Source: Amorphophallus konjac
Lineage: Eukaryota > Streptophyta > Magnoliopsida > Alismatales > Araceae
DNA: 64,000 nt
Assembly: GCA_022559845.1 (NCBI GenBank)
Contig: CM040118.1
Location: forward strand, 447,514,053-447,578,052
Direction of reading: 5' to 3'
Below the pieces are notes generated by a model. It searched no databases. It had not been told where the DNA came from and worked only from the letters and a program-made list of their open reading frames with translations. The translations under genes were made by a program, and so were the position numbers. Below are positions 1-10,935 of the stretch, piece by piece; within the stretch, counting starts at the first letter, position 1, and each line of letters begins with the position of its first letter.

Positions 1-1331
1 AGATCAAAGCAATTTCACGATAAAATCGGCTAGACGAGCTTCTCTCCCTCTCTTGTGGAGTTCTCTCTTTTCTTTTCTCTCAGAAGGGATTCTCAGATAG
101 GCTCTTCTTTCTGTAATTTTTTCAGCCCCTTCTTCTGAATGAGGGTGCTCAGATTTATAGAACAGAGCGTCATCATCCTTCTCTCCGCGATCCAGATCAG
201 CAACTAAAAGTTGGTTCATCCACGTGGATAAAGAATATTCTGATAGCAATAAGAATTTCCTTAGGACAGCCACGTGTGCTGAGAGTTTTTGTGCCAATTC
301 TATCTCAGTACGGTCATCATGCTTTCTTTCATCAAGTGATCACGTGCCTGAAGCAGATTCTTCTTTGCGGCTCAAGTTTTCCTTAATTGCCCTTCGCTGA
401 AGCTCCATGTATCATGTTGAACCTTTAACAGGTTGAATGAGACTTCAATCACTTTGAATTTGTCATAAAATAATCCTTCCATATGATGTGGAGTAAGGCT
501 CATGTTAGACAGGTCGAGGCATGGAGTACATACATTCTGTGTTGAAAGCAGAGATGTCGGAGCATTGGATCTTGGCTTTGACCTTAGACATGGCTTGTGG
601 CTTGATGAGTCAATGCATGATCATGATGCTTCGATGTTGCTGCCTTTTAGAATCTGAACCTTGACTGGTGCTTCAGTGCATCACCCTGATGCGTTGACGT
701 AGTTCCTTTTGAAGGTATACAGCCTGCCTTGATGCGTCGGTGCATCGTCCTGATGCGTAGACTTCATATGTACTCTGGCAGTTGTTCTTCTATGTGTGTC
801 GGGGCAAGAGGCTTCAGCATCGTGCTTGAATCTTTGTGTAGCATCCTGTTGCATTGATGCATCTGCTAGGTGCATCAACCTATCATATTCTGAATTGAGA
901 GTCCTTCATGTGGACACTTGATGTGTCGAGTCATCCCTTTGATTTCAGCAACGCAGCTCTGTAACTCTCTTCTGAAGTTGTGAGTGCACCGAGACATCTG
1001 CTTGATGCGTCGATGCATCTGCTCTATATTTGTTGGTTGCGTCGATGCATCATGCTGAAGTTGCTTCGGTAATGTTGACTGCATCGAGGTATTTCCCTTG
1101 TTACGTCGATGCAACATTCCAAATTTGCTTGAGGGTTTGTGGCTACATCGAGGTATCTGGTAGATGTGTCGATGTAACATCTCTGTCTTTGCCTCATCAT
1201 TTTAGACGCTCCAAGTTCTTTAAGATTCTTTTCTTGGATTTATTCTGATTTAGATCTTCTGCAAGAATAAGGTTAATGTCAGTACCAAGGATACATATTA
1301 TATTGACATCATCAAAACCTAGAATTCAACA
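1..1331 (-). mobile_element. SIRE-like Ty1/copia LTR (element G), cut by window edge
   Basis: Read on the minus strand this stretch begins at 1331 with TGTTGAATTC followed by a TTTTGATGATGTCAATAT-like block. That matches the LTR start of SIRE-type Ty1/copia elements and resembles the start of element F (TGTTGAGTCT..TTTTGAGGATGACAAC). The other end is outside the window, so it is not clear whether this is a solo LTR or part of a full element. Positions 660-1180 hold many GATGCGTCGATGCATC-like motifs, some as 33-34-bp inverted-repeat units. The short ORFs on both strands have no recognisable domain. It lies directly against the proline-rich ORF remnant at 1332, so it probably inserted there. 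The family assignment rests on end similarity only. Confidence 0.6.
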
Positions 1332-2545
1332 CTCCACGTAATGGGAGGGTCTCCCAAAAGTTGCATCTCACCCACCAACAAATACAAGCCCTTAAGGCTA
1401 TTATTGGGGGCATAGCTTCTTCTTCTAATCCTCCTTCCACTCCTTCTCGGGTGGCCCATCACCCATCTCCTTCCACACATCCTCCCCCTCGGGTGGTCTC
1501 CATCACCCACCATCTTCTATTCACCCTCCTTCACGGCCCCAAGGCCCATGTACTCCTTGCACCCCGGCCCAATTGGGTCCTTTTATGGGCCAACCCATTA
1601 ACCCCCCATGACCTTCATATCAAGCAGCCCCTCCAAGGTCTCAAGGCCAACCCTCCGTTTCGCAAGTCACACCCCTCTAACAAGTTCTCATTGACAAGAT
1701 TGCTAAGATGAAGGAACAATTAAAGAGGGTTTCAAGTCCGCGGCCGTCTCCTCCTCCTCCTCAAGTCAATCCCCTTCACGCTTTCATGAATTACATTACT
1801 AAGATGGAGAAAGATTGGAAGGAGAGAAGAGACGACAATGGCATCATGGATATAAGTGAGCTAGATGGTTTTTCAAGCTTCAATGGTCAAGTGGACGTCG
1901 TCCGCCCACCACCTATTCATCACATTCATTCATATGGCCCTCCGCCTCCGCCTCCACATCCAAATACGTAAAAACCGACATGTCATTATACACCTACTCC
2001 ACCCGTCAATACGCCTCCGCCACGGCGTCCACTTGAACTTAATGATTACGAAGAGTTGGAGACGGCACGTGATGAAAGTGACGAAGATTTTGAAAAGATT
2101 CCTACTCCGAGTTTCCTTCATTTTCCTCTCCCTCCATTACCAGAAGAAACCCCTGCTCAGGATGACGCCACCATCTCACCCCTTATTTATGAAACCTCTT
2201 GGTGTTATGATGATAGGTCAATTCTCCAACAACCCACATCAATGCACCATGAGTCTTCCCCAACCCTTAAAACCTCTCGCCCTACCAAAATTAGACGTTT
2301 CATTCGCACTAAACCTACCATCATTAACCCTCCTACCATTACCCCTCCAACTTCCATGACCTTAACCTCCACTAAGCCTTCCGAGCCTCCTCCCCTTCCT
2401 CAACTTATTAATCCTCCAACCACGCCATCAACAATCATACCCTCAGCCTCCATCGAGCCTCCCATTAAATCTTCTCCTTGCCCCCAACCAAGTAACCCCT
2501 CGTTATCACCACCCAAAACCTCCACTACCCTTATACCACCAAACC
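1332..2545 (+). pseudogene. Remnant of proline-rich retroelement ORF (same family as in element B), left part
   Basis: This is a diverged copy of the proline-rich ORF at 10936-14864. Shared landmarks in order are a QQIQALKAIIGG-like segment (B has EQILVFQAILKG), a VNPLHAF/KEW segment near 1760-1830, an ELNDYEEL segment near 2040, a PTPSFLHFPLPPLPEE segment near 2100, one YETSWCYDD..LQQPTS unit near 2190 (B has four), and P/T/S-rich sequence to 2545. It has frameshifts and an in-frame stop near 1969. The left edge is lost at LTR G and the right part was displaced to 38805 by element A. It is the oldest layer seen here and shows that the B-type ORF belongs to a family, not a single element. Confidence 0.7.
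2541..2545. repeat. Target site duplication of element A, left copy
   Basis: AAACC directly before TGTAGCATCC. It is repeated at 38800-38804 directly after GACGTGACA. This fixes both ends of A to the base. Confidence 0.92.
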
Positions 2546-3472
2546 TGTAGCATCCTGCATTTTTATTATTATTATAATATTTCCACATAAGTTAATTGGC
2601 TCAACCTCTAAAGAAATTATTAAAAATCTAGAAAAAATATGAATCTAGTGTAAAATTGAATTTGTAACAACTTTGTCTTAAGGTAAAAGCCCAAAATAAA
2701 ATTCGTAAAAGCCCAATTTCACATTTTTATCAATTTTTCGTGGGTTAGAAGACCTAATTTAACCATCGTGTTTTGGGTCCAATTTGAGCCCAATTGTGCT
2801 CCAATTCGAGCCAAACCCTAGCCCATTGTTAGGTCTTTGCTTTCTCTTCGAAAACCCTAAGTCTAGACGCTTCTACTGGCGGCGGCGGCGGTGGATTAGA
2901 ACCTTATCCGAAGTTTTCACTGGAGTTTCACCATTGGACTCTTCAACCAATTCGATGGCTAGGAGTCCCTATAGGTTCTATTTTTTGAGGGCTTTCGATG
3001 CTCTAGAACCCTATTTGCACCAGTGGCGGGTGGCGCAACCGATCGTGGCCGGACGAGGGAGAATTTGGGCGTTCTAGGAGTGGTACCTAGGGTTCCGGTG
3101 ACCTCTCATCTAGTCCTTCTTTTCTTCGAGCGAAAGGTAAGTGTCTCTCAAACCAAACAAGAATCTAATAATACCATCTTGTGCGTCTCCCTGAGCCCTT
3201 TCTCTTGATACCTAATTGCCCAATTTTTGTTCACCATATTATTCGAATTTCATGTTTTACTCTGAGGTATACAAAAAGGGCAACTTTCATGATTATTAGT
3301 TAAAGGTTGAATCTTATTGTTTTAGATCTAAATCAAAGCATGCTATCTTGTACGAAATTTTATGCTCTTTCCAACGGTAGTATTTGTCCTAAATTTTGTT
3401 CATTTTATCATGAGAAATCGAAGTTTTTAGTGTAACATATCAAGTTCGTCGTTGGCGGGTTCCCAGGTTTAT

Positions 3473-3669
3473 GTGACGCATCTTTCAGAGACCGTTACGA
3501 CGTGATGGCCGCACGACAGACCGTCACATGAGCCTGACGGCCCCACGACAGACCGTCACATGCCCCTGTGTTTTAAATTTTTTAAAATTTTACCTATTTA
3601 TTTTCTGATACGTAACGCACCTACTATGGACCGTTACATTCTTGTAACACCCCTTACATAGACCGTCAC
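3473..3669. repeat. Inverted-repeat unit array in LTR of A, first cluster
   Basis: Five units of about 24-26 bp start near 3473, 3502, 3535, 3612 and 3644. Each has a left arm like GTAACGG or GTGACGG, a centre of about 8-12 nt and a right arm like CCGTTAC or CCGTCAC. The second cluster lies at 4195-4285. Both clusters recur in the 3' LTR, where one unit (CCTGACAGCCCC..CCGTCACATG) is duplicated near 33730-33795. Confidence 0.8.
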
Positions 3670-4194
3670 GTTCTTCTGGCAGGGTGTTTTTAAACTTTAA
3701 TTCATGCGTTTTAACCAGGGACTTTCTATGTTTTAGTATGACTTCTTGATCTGTAATAATACAGAACGTGATAATAACATAGTATCATGAACATTAAGTT
3801 TAAAATTCTACATGAAAGTTGTTAGATAGTTCTAAAATGAATGATCATATGAAAATTGATAGAAACCCTTAATACTTGTATAAATTCTGATCTATGCAAG
3901 ATGTATGTTATGATCTTAACATTATTGTTTGACAGTCATGCCACTCCGGTGGGATTGACTGAACGCACCGTCTTGGTTTCCGTGTTTATTAGCCTCAATT
4001 CTTGTAATAGATGAAACTCTCCGCCGGATATTCCTTCCATCGGACTAGGACCACTATTATGAGACCTCCGTAAGATCCCGTGAGCCTGGGATTCCCACAA
4101 GGACGCCGGGCAGGTTGTACCTCAAAAACCTAAACCTATGAACATGGTTTGAATCGTGTTTTGGGCCAGTCCAAACTGGACCGATCTGTGAACT

Positions 4195-4285
4195 GTAACG
4201 GCCCAAGGTTGGACCGTCACGTCACCGTAACGGCCTCATGTAAGACCGTCACGTTCCTGTAGCGACCCAGTTATCGACCGCCACA
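4195..4285. repeat. Inverted-repeat unit array in LTR of A, second cluster
   Basis: Three units start at 4195, 4227 and about 4259, exactly 32 bp apart. Arms are GTAACGGCC and GACCGTCAC around an 8-nt centre. The third unit carries changes in both arms (TGTAGCG and CGCCACA). Confidence 0.8.
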
Positions 4286-5281
4286 GGTGAGATATCAAAT
4301 ATGTTCCCTTTTGATTTATTATCATGTAGCAGTCATCAAGGTTGGCCTTGAATTGTGAAATCCTATGAAATCCTTGTTTGCATCCTTGTCTTTCTACCTA
4401 ATGTTCATTCCAATGTTGTTAGAATTTCTCTTAATCTTAGAAGTAAGTTCGTAAGCTTAAATCTTGGAACTCTTGGCCATTTAATGTGATGAATGTCGAG
4501 ACTAGGATCTATGATCTAACTTGTCAATGCCAATGCATCATAAAGGGCCCGGTCTGGTCCTGGGAGGAGTGCCCGAAAGTACTTGTGCCCCGGGGAGTTT
4601 GTAATGACAAGGTGTGGCATTGCACCGAAGTGCTTGGCTAGCGTGATTGGTCTAAGACATTCCACTTTTACTCAATTACTTGAAATTCTTGCGTGACATG
4701 ATATATGTGCTTGTTATGGCCAATTCCACTTATCATTTTCGTGCAATTTCATGAATCATTCTTGCTATACTTGTGGTTACTCTTTACTTGAAAGTTCGTA
4801 TTCATTTTTCTATCTATTATCTTGTCATTAAATTACCCCTTGCTTTTGTTACAACGTTATTTATAATTGAATTGGTTAATCACTTTAATTATGCCTGATG
4901 ATAGAGATATAAAATCCTACTGAGCTTTGCTCACCCCTACTTTCCAATCCTTTTCAGGTAGTTTGGATGAGGACGTGCGCTCTGATGGGGATGGGAACGA
5001 GTGATTCTAGGAGCGAGCCATTTAGAGATTTTGATCAAGTCAAGTTAGATTAGATTATGTTAAGTTATTATATAGAGTTGATATATTATGTATAAGTCAG
5101 AAGTCCACAAGGAGTCGAGTGTAATTAAATATGTTCTCTTATTTATCAATAAAGATGGGTTAATTGTTTTCTTTATTATTAGCCTGGTGGTTAGTCTCTT
5201 GTGGCAATGTATGCTCTGATTGACATGATTGATATAAACTGCTACGTTCCAATTTTCCACGTCGGGCCGTGACAGTTTTTG

Positions 5282-5293
5282 TGGTATCAGAGC
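5282..5293 (+). other. Primer binding site of element A (tRNA-iMet type)
   Basis: TGGTATCAGAGC, the standard complement of the plant initiator-tRNA 3' end, begins 8 bp after the 5' LTR. It is identical to the sites of C and F. Confidence 0.93.
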
Positions 5294-5483
5294 CTAGGTT
5301 TTCTTTAGACCCTAGGTTGCTAGCAGTGTTATAGAACCTTTAACATTAGTAAAGTCAGAATCTGACCCAGTGAGTTGGGTAGAGACTTGGGCTAAGATTA
5401 GTTAATTAATTAACTAGCTAAAAGAAGATAGATACAATAGAACGTTCTTAATCACTTCTTTTATGTTGTAGGAAATTTCCGTG

Positions 5484-5847
5484 ATGGCGGCAGAACGCGC
5501 TCAATGGCGAGACATGCAACGTACAGTACAAGGCCTGACCCAGGCCTTACAGCAAGTAGCCCAAGGCGGCGGACAACAAGGAGCAGGCAATCTACATCGA
5601 AACTTTCAATACATGAATCCCCCGCGTTTCAGTGGATCTTCGGACCTGGATGAGGCTGAGAACTGGCTGAAGGAGACGGAAAGGATCTTCAAGGTCATGC
5701 AATGTGGAGATCAGGATCGCGTCTTGCTAACGACTTTCCAATTAGAACGTGATGCTCGTGCTTGGTGGGAAGCCGTGGAAGCCACGTTTGGGAATAGGCG
5801 TGCCACGTGGGACGAGTTCAAGGAGTTTTTCAATAGCAAGTACTTCT
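5484..5847 (+). pseudogene. gag: gag of element A, N-terminal part (split by element B)
   Basis: The ORF opens with MAAERAQW, the same start as gag of element C (47427 minus strand), and runs through the capsid-like segment (AENWLKETERIF, LERDARAWWEAVE, WDEFKEFFNSKYF). It stops where element B begins; the shared TSD CTTCT sits inside the codons for Tyr-Phe-Ser. The rest of gag continues at 28605. Immediately after the second TSD, A lacks one base compared with C (near 28619), so the gene was, or has become, frameshifted there. In the family this protein builds the virus-like particle that packages element RNA. Confidence 0.9.
5843..5847. repeat. Target site duplication of element B, left copy
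   Basis: CTTCT before TGTAGACACG; the second copy is at 28600-28604 after GCGTTCACA. Confidence 0.93.
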
Positions 5848-7879
5848 TGTAGACACGCCATTTTCACATTTTTCGTAGGTAAATCTCATATTACACCGTG
5901 ATGCCCCAAAGTGGCTTACGTATTTGGCTTTATGTGGGTGATTAGTCATTTTTCAGGGTTTTACATAAAAAAAAGAGAGATAAAAAAAATAGGAAAATAC
6001 AACAAAAAGGAAAGTTTATATATTGAGAAAAGCATACAAATATACAAAAAAATAAATAATAATAAAACTTATAAAAATAAAAATCCAAAAAATTGAGAAA
6101 AGGTTAAAAATAATAAAACAAAATAAATCTCAATAAACACTTTTATTTTTGTGTAAAAAAAAATGAAAGCTTATATATATGTGTATATATAAAAATGTAA
6201 AAGGAAATCAATATAAAAACACAAAAAATATAATGATATATCTACTTATCTTTATACTAATCTTCACTTTCTTTTCATTAATCGCATCTTTGTTATTGTT
6301 AATCTCCACTCATACGTCTTCATCTTATGCACACCACCACCTTATCTCTCTTCCTCATACATCTCCATCTCACTTTCTCACACTTTTGTCTCTTACACAC
6401 AGCCGCCCGACAGAGAGAACCTCCTCTTCCCCACCACTCTAATCATTCATTCCTCTCTTAATAATTTTCTCCAAATCCCATCTAAGCCTATCCGACACTT
6501 CTCTCGTTCACCCTCATCTCATCTACACATATGTCATCTCCCCACCCAACATTCTACACTCTCCCTTCGTCTCTTCTATTTCTCTCGAATCTTCAACCAC
6601 CCCACTCACACTTTTCCATTCTCCTCTAAACACTCAGTTAAAACCTATATCCCATCCATCACCCCCACTCCCCATTTTTTATTATTCTTCTCTCTAGATC
6701 TTTCCAAATCTCTCATCCATAACCTTCTGTACCCACATCATCTTTCTCATTTTGGTTTTCTCCCAACTTCTCATATCAACCCACGTCCTTCTCTCCTTTT
6801 CTCATTTATCTCCCCACACCCCCTCCACAGCCATGGCCCACTCCTCCATTTTCATCTCTTCCCCTCTCTAACCTCTCCCATCCCCCTCCTTCTAGCAGCA
6901 TCGAACTCACTCACCCCCCCTAGGACTTTCTTCCCCCCTCCTCTTGCGGCTTCGTCTCTCTCTCCCTTCCATTTTTTTTCTCTTCTTTTTCTTTCCTAAC
7001 GCTCCCACCTCACATCTCTCTCCCCACTCCTTCTCTTCACTGCTGCACCCCCTCTCACCTCACATTCCTCTCTCTCCACTACACACAGCAACATCCACCT
7101 TGCCACTCCTCCACTGCACCGCCTACGCGCGTCCGCCGCCACCTCCGCGCCCCTCTCTTCCCTTCCGTTTTCTCCTCTCCCTCCGTCTTCTCTCTCTCCC
7201 CGTGTCTCTCTCCCCTCTCCCTCCGTGTTTCTCTCTTCTTCTCTCTCCCTCTCACTCACCCACTCTCTCTAACTCCACCTACGTAAACCACCTCCACCTC
7301 CCTTTTCTTTCTCTTCCTCCCTCTAACACACAAAAAACCACGGCCCTCTCCTTTTCCCCCGCGCGACTCTCTCCCTCATTGGACCTCTGCCGAGCCCCCT
7401 GCCGGTCTCCCCTCTCGCCCACGGCAACCCCATACCATCGCCGTGAAGCCAGCAGCACCACCGTGAAGCTTCCCTTGCATGCCCCCGCGTCGCCGTGAAG
7501 CTCCCCCGCCGTCCGCCTCCTCGGCACCGCCAACGTCATCCACCTCAACACCGCCGTTGCAAGCTCCCGTCCGGCCACCTCGTGAAGCCACCGGCTGCAC
7601 CGCCACTGGCCACCTCGCGCCAGCATCACCGAAGCCCCCCCCACCTTGCCGTTAGACTCCCACATCGCTGCCCAAGTTGCCGCCGACTGCCCCCCGTCGA
7701 GCCTCACCGCCGCGGCAGGTCCCCCACACCGTCGTCGTCCATCCGCCACCACCTCCGGCTACCGCACGCGCACCAACCCCGGCACCATCTCCGTTGTCGT
7801 TCCCGTCTACCGCGGCCACCCTCGCAGCTCCTCCTTTCTCCGCCGCCGCCGTCGTCTTCACCGGCAGCCACCTTCCGTC

Positions 7880-8110
7880 TCCCTCTCTCTCTCTCTCCTC
7901 TCTTCTTCTCTCTCCCTCCCTCTCTCGATCTCTCTCACTTCTGTTTTGTTGATCTTTTCCCCGCCGGTTTTCTCTCCCTCCCTCTCTCTTCCGTTCTCTC
8001 TCTATCTCTCTCTTCCTCTCTCTCACCCTCTCTCTTCCCCTCTCTCACCCTCTCTCTCTCCTTCCCTCTCTCGATCTCTCTCTCCTTACCTCTCTCTTTT
8101 ATTTTTCTCT
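7880..8110. repeat. CT-rich microsatellite tract in LTR of B
   Basis: Near-uninterrupted CTCTCT/CCCTCTCTC repeats, matched in the 3' LTR near 26636-26890, where the tract differs by short indels as expected for slippage. Confidence 0.9.
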
Positions 8111-8469
8111 GCTTCTTTCTCTCAGCCTCGTGTGATTTCTATCTTTCCCTTTTTTTTATTATTTCCCTCTCCCTCTTCTCTCCGTCCGTCGAATTCCCTC
8201 TCATGTTGCCTTTCTCTTCCTTTTCGGGTTTACACTGCACATTCACATGCATTCCTTTCACTTTCATGTTCACTGCACATGCACATGCACTACTTTCATC
8301 TTTCACAATCACGTACACACATGCACATAGCTCCACACACGTATGCACTGCTCCTCCTTTTTTTTACTTTGCATGTCCACACACAGTCACACTCACATGC
8401 ACATAATCTTATATTCATGTACACACACATGCACTTGATTACCTTTTTATTTTGTTTTACTAGTATATT

Positions 8470-8800
8470 CCCCTCCCTTTATCTATATACACCTACATAA
8501 ATATACTTATATATATATTTACTTATATACATACAGAATAGAGTATATATCTGTACATATTATATATAGTATATACATACATATATATATATTCTATACC
8601 TATATTATATGTATATATATATATATATTAGTATGTTAAGATACTCATGTGTCTGAATTTATATTTATGCGTGTTATATGTTTATGTAATGTATTTAAGA
8701 CATCTATGTAACAGTTTATAGAAATATATTGATTCACATATATAGTTTGTATGCTTCTATATATATATATATATGTATATAGTTAAACACACGTGTGTAT
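8470..8800. repeat. TA-rich microsatellite in LTR of B
   Basis: Many ATATAT runs interspersed with ACATAC. It is matched at about 27254-27580 in the 3' LTR with length differences. Confidence 0.88.
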
Positions 8801-9813
8801 GTTTATTTATATGTAAATATTTTATTTATTTACATTAGTTCACTGTCGTGCAGGAATAAAAGCGGCCTTCGGCCCAATCAACGCTCCCGCGTGTTCCCGT
8901 ACACGGGGAAGCCGTCTCGTCCCACCACTTGCTCGCCCGTGCTTGCGTCGCCATCAGCGACTCTGTTTCTTGTTATTTTATTTTATTATATTTTTAGTCT
9001 ATTCTTCAGTCATTAGTGTCTTATCTCATAATTATTATTGTATCAGTATTCTGACTTAGTTGTTATTTCCGTGTTTGTTCTTTTTGCAGGGTAACCACTT
9101 AAGCCCTCTTCTTCGGCCAGTCGAACGAAGAGGAAGAAGGAACCCACGCAACTCCCGTGTCAAAGGCAAAAGCAATCAACCAGTTCGGGACCCTCGGTCC
9201 CTGGCGATCACACCACCAAACGCGTGCTTGTAGTAAATTTTACTTTATGTCTATAATACCCGCGGATAGCTAAAACCCGGGTCTGTTTGTACTATAATCG
9301 GCCGCGGTGATTCATTTCACCATGGTCATTTACTTTCAGCACTTCCTTTCTGCACTTTGTTATATCACTGTTAAAACCTCGTAAGGATCAATGTCCTGCG
9401 GCGGTCTGTTTACTGTTTATATTCATGTTATTGTTATTGTGTGAGGAGTGATATGCCGTTCCAAATTCCGAGTCTACGTATGTCTTTGTGTCCGCCAACT
9501 TCTATTACATAGAGTCTTAGGTTCGCACTCGATATATAGAAAGCTGTCCTCGGAATGGTAGGTCACGCCTACCGGGAAGGGGTTCAGTTTGCGTGAGAGG
9601 GTCTTCGGATCCCGTTCTCCGCCCTGTACCGAAGGTCCGGTAAGTCTAGGCTCCACGTCCCCGTACACAGTGGCCTTTCAGGTCATACTCTCTACCCTCT
9701 TTTCTACATCACCCTTTTTACGCACGCGTTTTCATTTCACAATCTTTTCTCTTTCACTCAGAGAGGGAGAAATCCCATCTCTCTCTCTCAGTCCATCACG
9801 TGACGCGTTCACA

Positions 9814-9840
9814 TCTCTGACGATCACGGTGGGACCTGCT
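9814..9840 (+). other. Candidate primer binding region of element B
   Basis: TCTCTGACGATCACGGTGGG follows the LTR end. It resembles the TGGCG..GTGGG primer sites of Tat-lineage elements but the first bases do not fit a perfect TGG start, so the priming tRNA is not assigned. Confidence 0.4.
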
Positions 9841-9867
9841 TTTTGCTTTTTTGGTTACCCACAAGCT

Positions 9868-10290
9868 TTCGGCACCCACGTGTGCCCCTCCTTTTGACAC
9901 CCCCGCGTGTCCCTCCTCTCGGCACCCGCGTGTGCCCTTCCCTATTGCGCCCACGTGCGCTCACTCCCCTCGTGCACCTCATGCACTCCCCCGGTCCTTT
10001 GTGGTTATTTGAGAGGTTAACGTTGTCTCGTGCACCACGTGCACTCCCCTCCTCTCGGCACCCACATGTGCCTCTCCATTTAGCACCCACGTGTGCTCTC
10101 CTCTACTCGGCACCGGCGTGTGCCCCCTCCATTCAGCACCCACGTGTGCTCTCCTCTGTTTGGCACCCACGTGTGCCCCTCCATTTAGCACCCACGTGTG
10201 CTCCCCTCGCCATTCGGCACCCACGTGTGCCCTTCCTTATTGCGCCCGCGTGCGCCACGTCATCCCCCTCGTGCACCACGTGCACTCCTA
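9868..10290. repeat. Array of short inverted repeats with CCACGT centres in the leader of element B
   Basis: About 15 units, most spaced 25-30 bp. Typical units are GGCAC-CCACGT-GTGCC and AGCAC-CCACGT-GTGCT, which alternate between 10057 and 10216. Variants are GACAC..GTGTC (about 9897), GCGC..GCGC (about 9946 and 10242) and GTGCA..TGCAC (about 9972, 10029, 10271). A longer block of three different units near 9919-9990 is repeated at 10216-10290. Many centres contain ACGTG, the plant G-box/ABRE core. Confidence 0.85.
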
Positions 10291-10521
10291 TAGTCTTTTC
10301 TATTTTTCCAAGTGGTCTACGTGTCTCGGAAAGAAGAACGGCTATATCTTACTCTATCTGTTCATTGTTGTTATATCCTTGTTATATCACTGTTATCCCT
10401 GTTATATTTGTGTGTTTATCCCTGTTATATTCTGTGTTACATATCTTTTATTCAGTATTGCATGTCCCGCATCTACCCCTTTATTTTATTTTTCTAAGGA
10501 TTAACCTTTCTCGGTGAAGGA

Positions 10522-10633
10522 AGGACTCTCCGTCGGGAATTCCTCTCGACGGACTAGGATCTCCTCCATCGGGACCTCCGTAAGTCCCCGACATCGAAGG
10601 ATTCCCTCTTCGTTCACTGGGCAGGTTGTACCA
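10522..10633 (+). repeat. Block in leader of B shared with Del/Tekay LTRs
   Basis: GGACTCTCCG..CGGACTAGGAT..GACCTCCGTAAGT..GGATTCCC..GGGCAGGTTGTACC lines up with about 4011-4122 in the LTR of A and, on minus, with about 40577-40700 in the LTR of C. The rest of the leader (10634-10935) is A-rich with no recognised feature. Confidence 0.75.
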
Positions 10634-10935
10634 CTGAAGTACCCCGAAGTTAGTTACCTATCCGTGGTGAGACGAGTGTCCCTAGTTGACACGGCGGTAA
10701 AACAAAGGTGCAACTAGGATATTTGCAAATTTTTTGTGAATATTTATATTTGTTAAAAAGACAAAAAAAGAGAGGTAAAACAAAAACAAAAAAAGCGACG
10801 TAAGATCATCCACTTGTTTGGTAATCTCTGATTATTGGTGTATGCGCTTATGTTCTGGAAAAATAAAAATGGCTCAACTCTTTTGAAGAGAATCAATCGG
10901 GTCGTGGTCAGTAAGTTGACGCACACGTCCATGCA

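Larger units (their letters stand above)
2546..5274 (+). repeat. 5' LTR of element A
   Basis: It runs from TGTAGCATCC to GGCCGTGACA (2729 bp) and is nearly colinear with 32746-38799 once insertion D is removed. Landmarks are inverted-repeat units at 3473-3669 and 4195-4285; a box at about 4011-4122 (ACTCTCC..GACTAGGA..ACCTCCGTAAG..GGGCAGGTTGTACC) also found in C and in the leader of B; and a CCTACTGAGC..GCTCAC..TTTTCAGGT block near 4915-4960 shared with C, E and D. I could not place a convincing TATA box. Confidence 0.93.
5848..9813 (+). repeat. 5' LTR of element B
   Basis: 3966 bp from TGTAGACACG to GCGTTCACA. An A/T-rich first 450 bp is followed by about 2 kb of strongly pyrimidine-rich plus strand (6300-8200, with long CT runs near 7880-8110), CA/CATG-rich sequence (8240-8430) and TA-rich microsatellite (8470-8800). 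AATAAAA near 8856 and a TTTTTGCAG|GG acceptor-like site near 9090 are seen. Long plus- and minus-strand ORFs in the CT-rich part are low-complexity artefacts. Confidence 0.93.

Noticed and set aside
4..297. 97-codon minus-strand ORF at the window edge
   Set aside because: Lies in LTR G, charged low-complexity sequence, no domain.
5282..5293. tRNA gene near TGGTATCAGAGC
   Set aside because: This is a primer binding site complementary to a tRNA end; there is no cloverleaf around it.
6944..8500. Long ORFs on both strands in the CT-rich part of the B LTR (also 25703-27290)
   Set aside because: They arise from low-complexity pyrimidine tracts that lack stops; no domains, and frames differ between the two LTRs because of indels.
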